From an uncultured Acetobacteraceae bacterium (GTDB lineage: Bacteria; Pseudomonadota; Alphaproteobacteria; Acetobacterales; Acetobacteraceae), in assembly GCA_903839965.1 (NCBI GenBank), contig CAIMEK010000306.1, positions 1 through 7,440 of the forward strand: 7,440 nucleotides of DNA. The letters run 5' to 3'. Below the pieces are notes generated by a model that saw nothing but the letters and a program-made list of their open reading frames with translations, was not told the origin of the DNA and ran no database searches. Each line of letters starts with the position of its first letter. Position 1 is the stretch's first letter. Position numbers and translations under genes: made by a program. Positions 5,494-7,440 of this stretch are shown here, piece by piece.

Positions 5494-7377
5494 TCACCGC
5501 AGGCCGACGGCATGCGGCAGCCACAGCGTCAGGCCCGGCAGCACCACCACGATGGCCAGGCCGATGACCAGAAACAGATTGTAGAAGGCACTGGCGCGCA
5601 TCGCCGGGTTCATCGGCGCATCGCTGATCGTGCAGGCGATGTGAAAGCCGATGCCGAAGGGTGGCATCATCACGCCAATGCCGGTCGCCATGATCAGCAG
5701 GATACCGAATTGCAACGGATCCACGCCGGCATGTTCGGCGGCCGGCAGGAACAGCGGGGCGCCGATCAGGATCGCCGGGAAGCCCTCCAGCAGGAAGCCG
5801 ATGACGATCAGCGCCACCATGCTGAGGAGCAGGAACTCGCTGCGCCCACCGGCCTGGATTAGCGAGGTACTGATGGCGGTTCCCAGCCCGTCCACCACCA
5901 CCGCCTGCGCCAGCACGTTCGCCGCTGCCACCATCAACAGCACCATCCCGGAGGTGCACGCCGCGTCGCGCAGGGTGGCGTAGAACCTCCCTGCGCCGAT
6001 GGACCGGGCCGCCAGCGCCGCGGCGCCAAGCCCGTAGGCGACCGCGAGCGAGCCGGATTCGGTGGGCGATGCGATGCCGCCGACGATGCCGCCGATGACG
6101 ATGACCGGCACGCCCAACGCCGGTATTGCGCCCGGCATGGCCGACAGCGCGCGCTTCAGGCTAAACGGTTCCGCCCCGCTCCAGCCATGCCGCCGGCTGC
6201 GCATCGACACCCCGACGATCAGCGCCAGGGCCAGCACCAATGCCGGCACGAGGCCGGCCACGAACAACGCGCTGATGGACAGGCTGCTCACCGAGCCCAG
6301 GATGAGCATCGCCAGCGACGGCGGCACCGTCTCCGACATTGCCGCAGAGGCGCACAGCACGGCGGCGAATTCGGAAGCGGGATAGCCGCGCTCGTGCACC
6401 GGCCGCTTCATGACCGCGCCGATCGTCGCCATATCGGCCGCCTTCGAGCCGCTGATCCCGGAGAAGATGTAGGTGGCGACGATCTCGGCGATCAGCAGGC
6501 CGCCGGTCCAGTGGCCCACCCATTGCTGCACCATGCTGACCAACCGCGCCGCCATGCCGCTGATCTCCATCAACGTGCCGGCAAGCATGAAGAACGGGAT
6601 CGCCAACAGGATGAAGCTGGCGATGCCGTACTGGAACGCCGCTGGAATGGCCGACAGCGGGGCGTCGCCGGTGGTCACGAAATACAAGGCTCCGCCGAGC
6701 GCCAGGATGACCGGAACCGGCGTGCCCACCAGGAAGGCGATGACGAGCATCGGCACGATCACCCAGAACGGGTCGATATCCAGCCCCTGCGCGTAGCCGT
6801 AGCGCAGTGCCATCGCCAATGCGGCGATGGCGCAGGCGCCGACGAGGCCCAGCACAGCGCCATCGCGTTTCGTGCCGGCCAGCCGTTCCAGCGCGAACAG
6901 CCCCAGCAGCGCCAGGCCGGCGCCAAGCCAGATCGCCACATAGCCCCGATGAATGCCCAACACCGGCATGACCTGCCGCATCTGCAAAGCCAGGAACTTG
7001 GGGTAGGCCACCAGCGAAATCGCGCAGACCGCGACCACAATCCACAACCCTACGGCTTCCAGCCCGCGCCGCGCGCGGCCCTGCGAGCGGTCGAGCAGGG
7101 CGGTGTAGGCCATGCTGCGGTTGCGGCGAAAAAACGCCGGCGCGCCCAGGAAGGTGATGATCGAGATCAGGATCATTGACACCTCGGGCGCCCATGGCAT
7201 GTCCCGATGGGCGAGGTAGCGCAGCAGCGTGTTCGCCACCGTCAGTGCGACGTCGGCGAACAATACCGACACGACCAGAACCTCGATGCCGATAGCCAGC
7301 CCCACCATGGTCTTGCGGTACGACGCCATGCACTGGCCGCCGCGCGTGACGGCATTGATGGTTTCGGGAGCCGGCAC
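5494..7377 (-). CDS. TRAP transporter fused permease, DctQ-DctM type (first system)
   Basis: A 627-residue inner-membrane protein joining both TRAP permease subunits. Residues 24-165 are the DctQ-like part: about four hydrophobic helices, with LLRY at 51-54 and WAPEVSMIL at 62-70. Residues from about 200 on are the DctM part with many membrane segments. DctM landmarks include VGTPVPVILALGG (217-229), LLAIPFFMLAG (257-267), SGISGSKAADM (306-316), GIASPTESG (434-442) and GVMMPPFGIGF (568-578). The total length fits a fusion of a 160-190 residue DctQ and a 425-residue DctM. The start is GTG at 7377, backed by GGGAGGAA upstream; an ATG at 7329 is the alternative. It is the first gene of the operon in view, 42 bases before the DctP receptor it probably works with. 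It has only scattered identity with the permease at 1-1026, so the two systems likely carry different substrates. Confidence 0.95.
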   Translation of the reverse strand: MPAPETINAVTRGGQCMASYRKTMVGLAIGIEVLVVSVLFADVALTVANTLLRYLAHRDMPWAPEVSMILISIITFLGAPAFFRRNRSMAYTALLDRSQGRARRGLEAVGLWIVVAVCAISLVAYPKFLALQMRQVMPVLGIHRGYVAIWLGAGLALLGLFALERLAGTKRDGAVLGLVGACAIAALAMALRYGYAQGLDIDPFWVIVPMLVIAFLVGTPVPVILALGGALYFVTTGDAPLSAIPAAFQYGIASFILLAIPFFMLAGTLMEISGMAARLVSMVQQWVGHWTGGLLIAEIVATYIFSGISGSKAADMATIGAVMKRPVHERGYPASEFAAVLCASAAMSETVPPSLAMLILGSVSSLSISALFVAGLVPALVLALALIVGVSMRSRRHGWSGAEPFSLKRALSAMPGAIPALGVPVIVIGGIVGGIASPTESGSLAVAYGLGAAALAARSIGAGRFYATLRDAACTSGMVLLMVAAANVLAQAVVVDGLGTAISTSLIQAGGRSEFLLLSMVALIVIGFLLEGFPAILIGAPLFLPAAEHAGVDPLQFGILLIMATGIGVMMPPFGIGFHIACTISDAPMNPAMRASAFYNLFLVIGLAIVVVLPGLTLWLPHAVGLR

Positions 7378-7382
7378 GAACG

Positions 7383-7390
7383 TTCCTCCC
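7383..7390 (-). promoter_or_regulatory. Ribosome binding site supporting a GTG start for the first permease
   Basis: GGGAGGAA ends about 5 bases before the GTG at 7377. This favours the GTG over the downstream ATG at 7329. Confidence 0.75.
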
Positions 7391-7404
7391 TATTCGTTTT
7401 GATT

Positions 7405-7410
7405 ATCATA
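7405..7410 (-). promoter_or_regulatory. Possible -10 box upstream of the first permease
   Basis: TATGAT on the minus strand lies in a short AT-rich stretch of an otherwise GC-rich leader, 27 bases before the GTG start. No recognisable -35 hexamer is present at 16-18 bases, and the window ends at 7440, so this is a weak candidate. An upstream gene in the same operon cannot be excluded. Confidence 0.25.
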
Positions 7411-7440
7411 GCACGGCCGTTGGAGCCGGCGAGATTGAAA

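Overview
The window is GC-rich and densely packed. All seven genes are on the minus strand, so transcription runs from high to low coordinates. Gene content (two TRAP-type transporters with fused DctQ-DctM permeases, a TRAP solute receptor with an RR-type signal peptide, and catabolic enzymes for carboxylic acids) and Shine-Dalgarno-led starts suggest a proteobacterium. Burkholderiales (Bordetella/Achromobacter-like) or Acetobacteraceae are my best guesses, but the sequence does not decide between them.

Transcription unit 1 (about 7410 to 1946) reads: fused TRAP permease (7377-5494), TRAP periplasmic receptor (5451-4444), D-2-hydroxyacid dehydrogenase (4430-3456), 2-keto-4-pentenoate hydratase-like enzyme (3456-2701) and an alpha/beta hydrolase (2698-1946). 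Gaps are 42, 13, -1 and 2 bases, so this is almost certainly one operon. Nearly every start has a good Shine-Dalgarno sequence.

A 138-base gap (1808-1945) then holds a 15-base perfect palindrome and an extended -10 promoter. Unit 2 starts there with an HpcH/HpaI-type aldolase (1807-1100). After a 73-base gap with a small hairpin it continues into a second, different fused TRAP permease (1026 to beyond base 1).

By inference, one TRAP system imports an organic acid and the enzymes process it. The hydrolase, hydratase and HpaI-type aldolase resemble the last three steps of a meta-cleavage pathway (C-C hydrolysis, hydration of a 2-oxo-4-enoate, retro-aldol cleavage to pyruvate or a related oxoacid plus an aldehyde). 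The dehydrogenase could interconvert a 2-oxoacid and a 2-hydroxyacid. No ring-cleavage dioxygenase, regulator, RNA gene, mobile element or CRISPR array is visible. The most unusual single protein is the hydrolase, which has Cys in place of the nucleophilic Ser and no His at the usual catalytic position.
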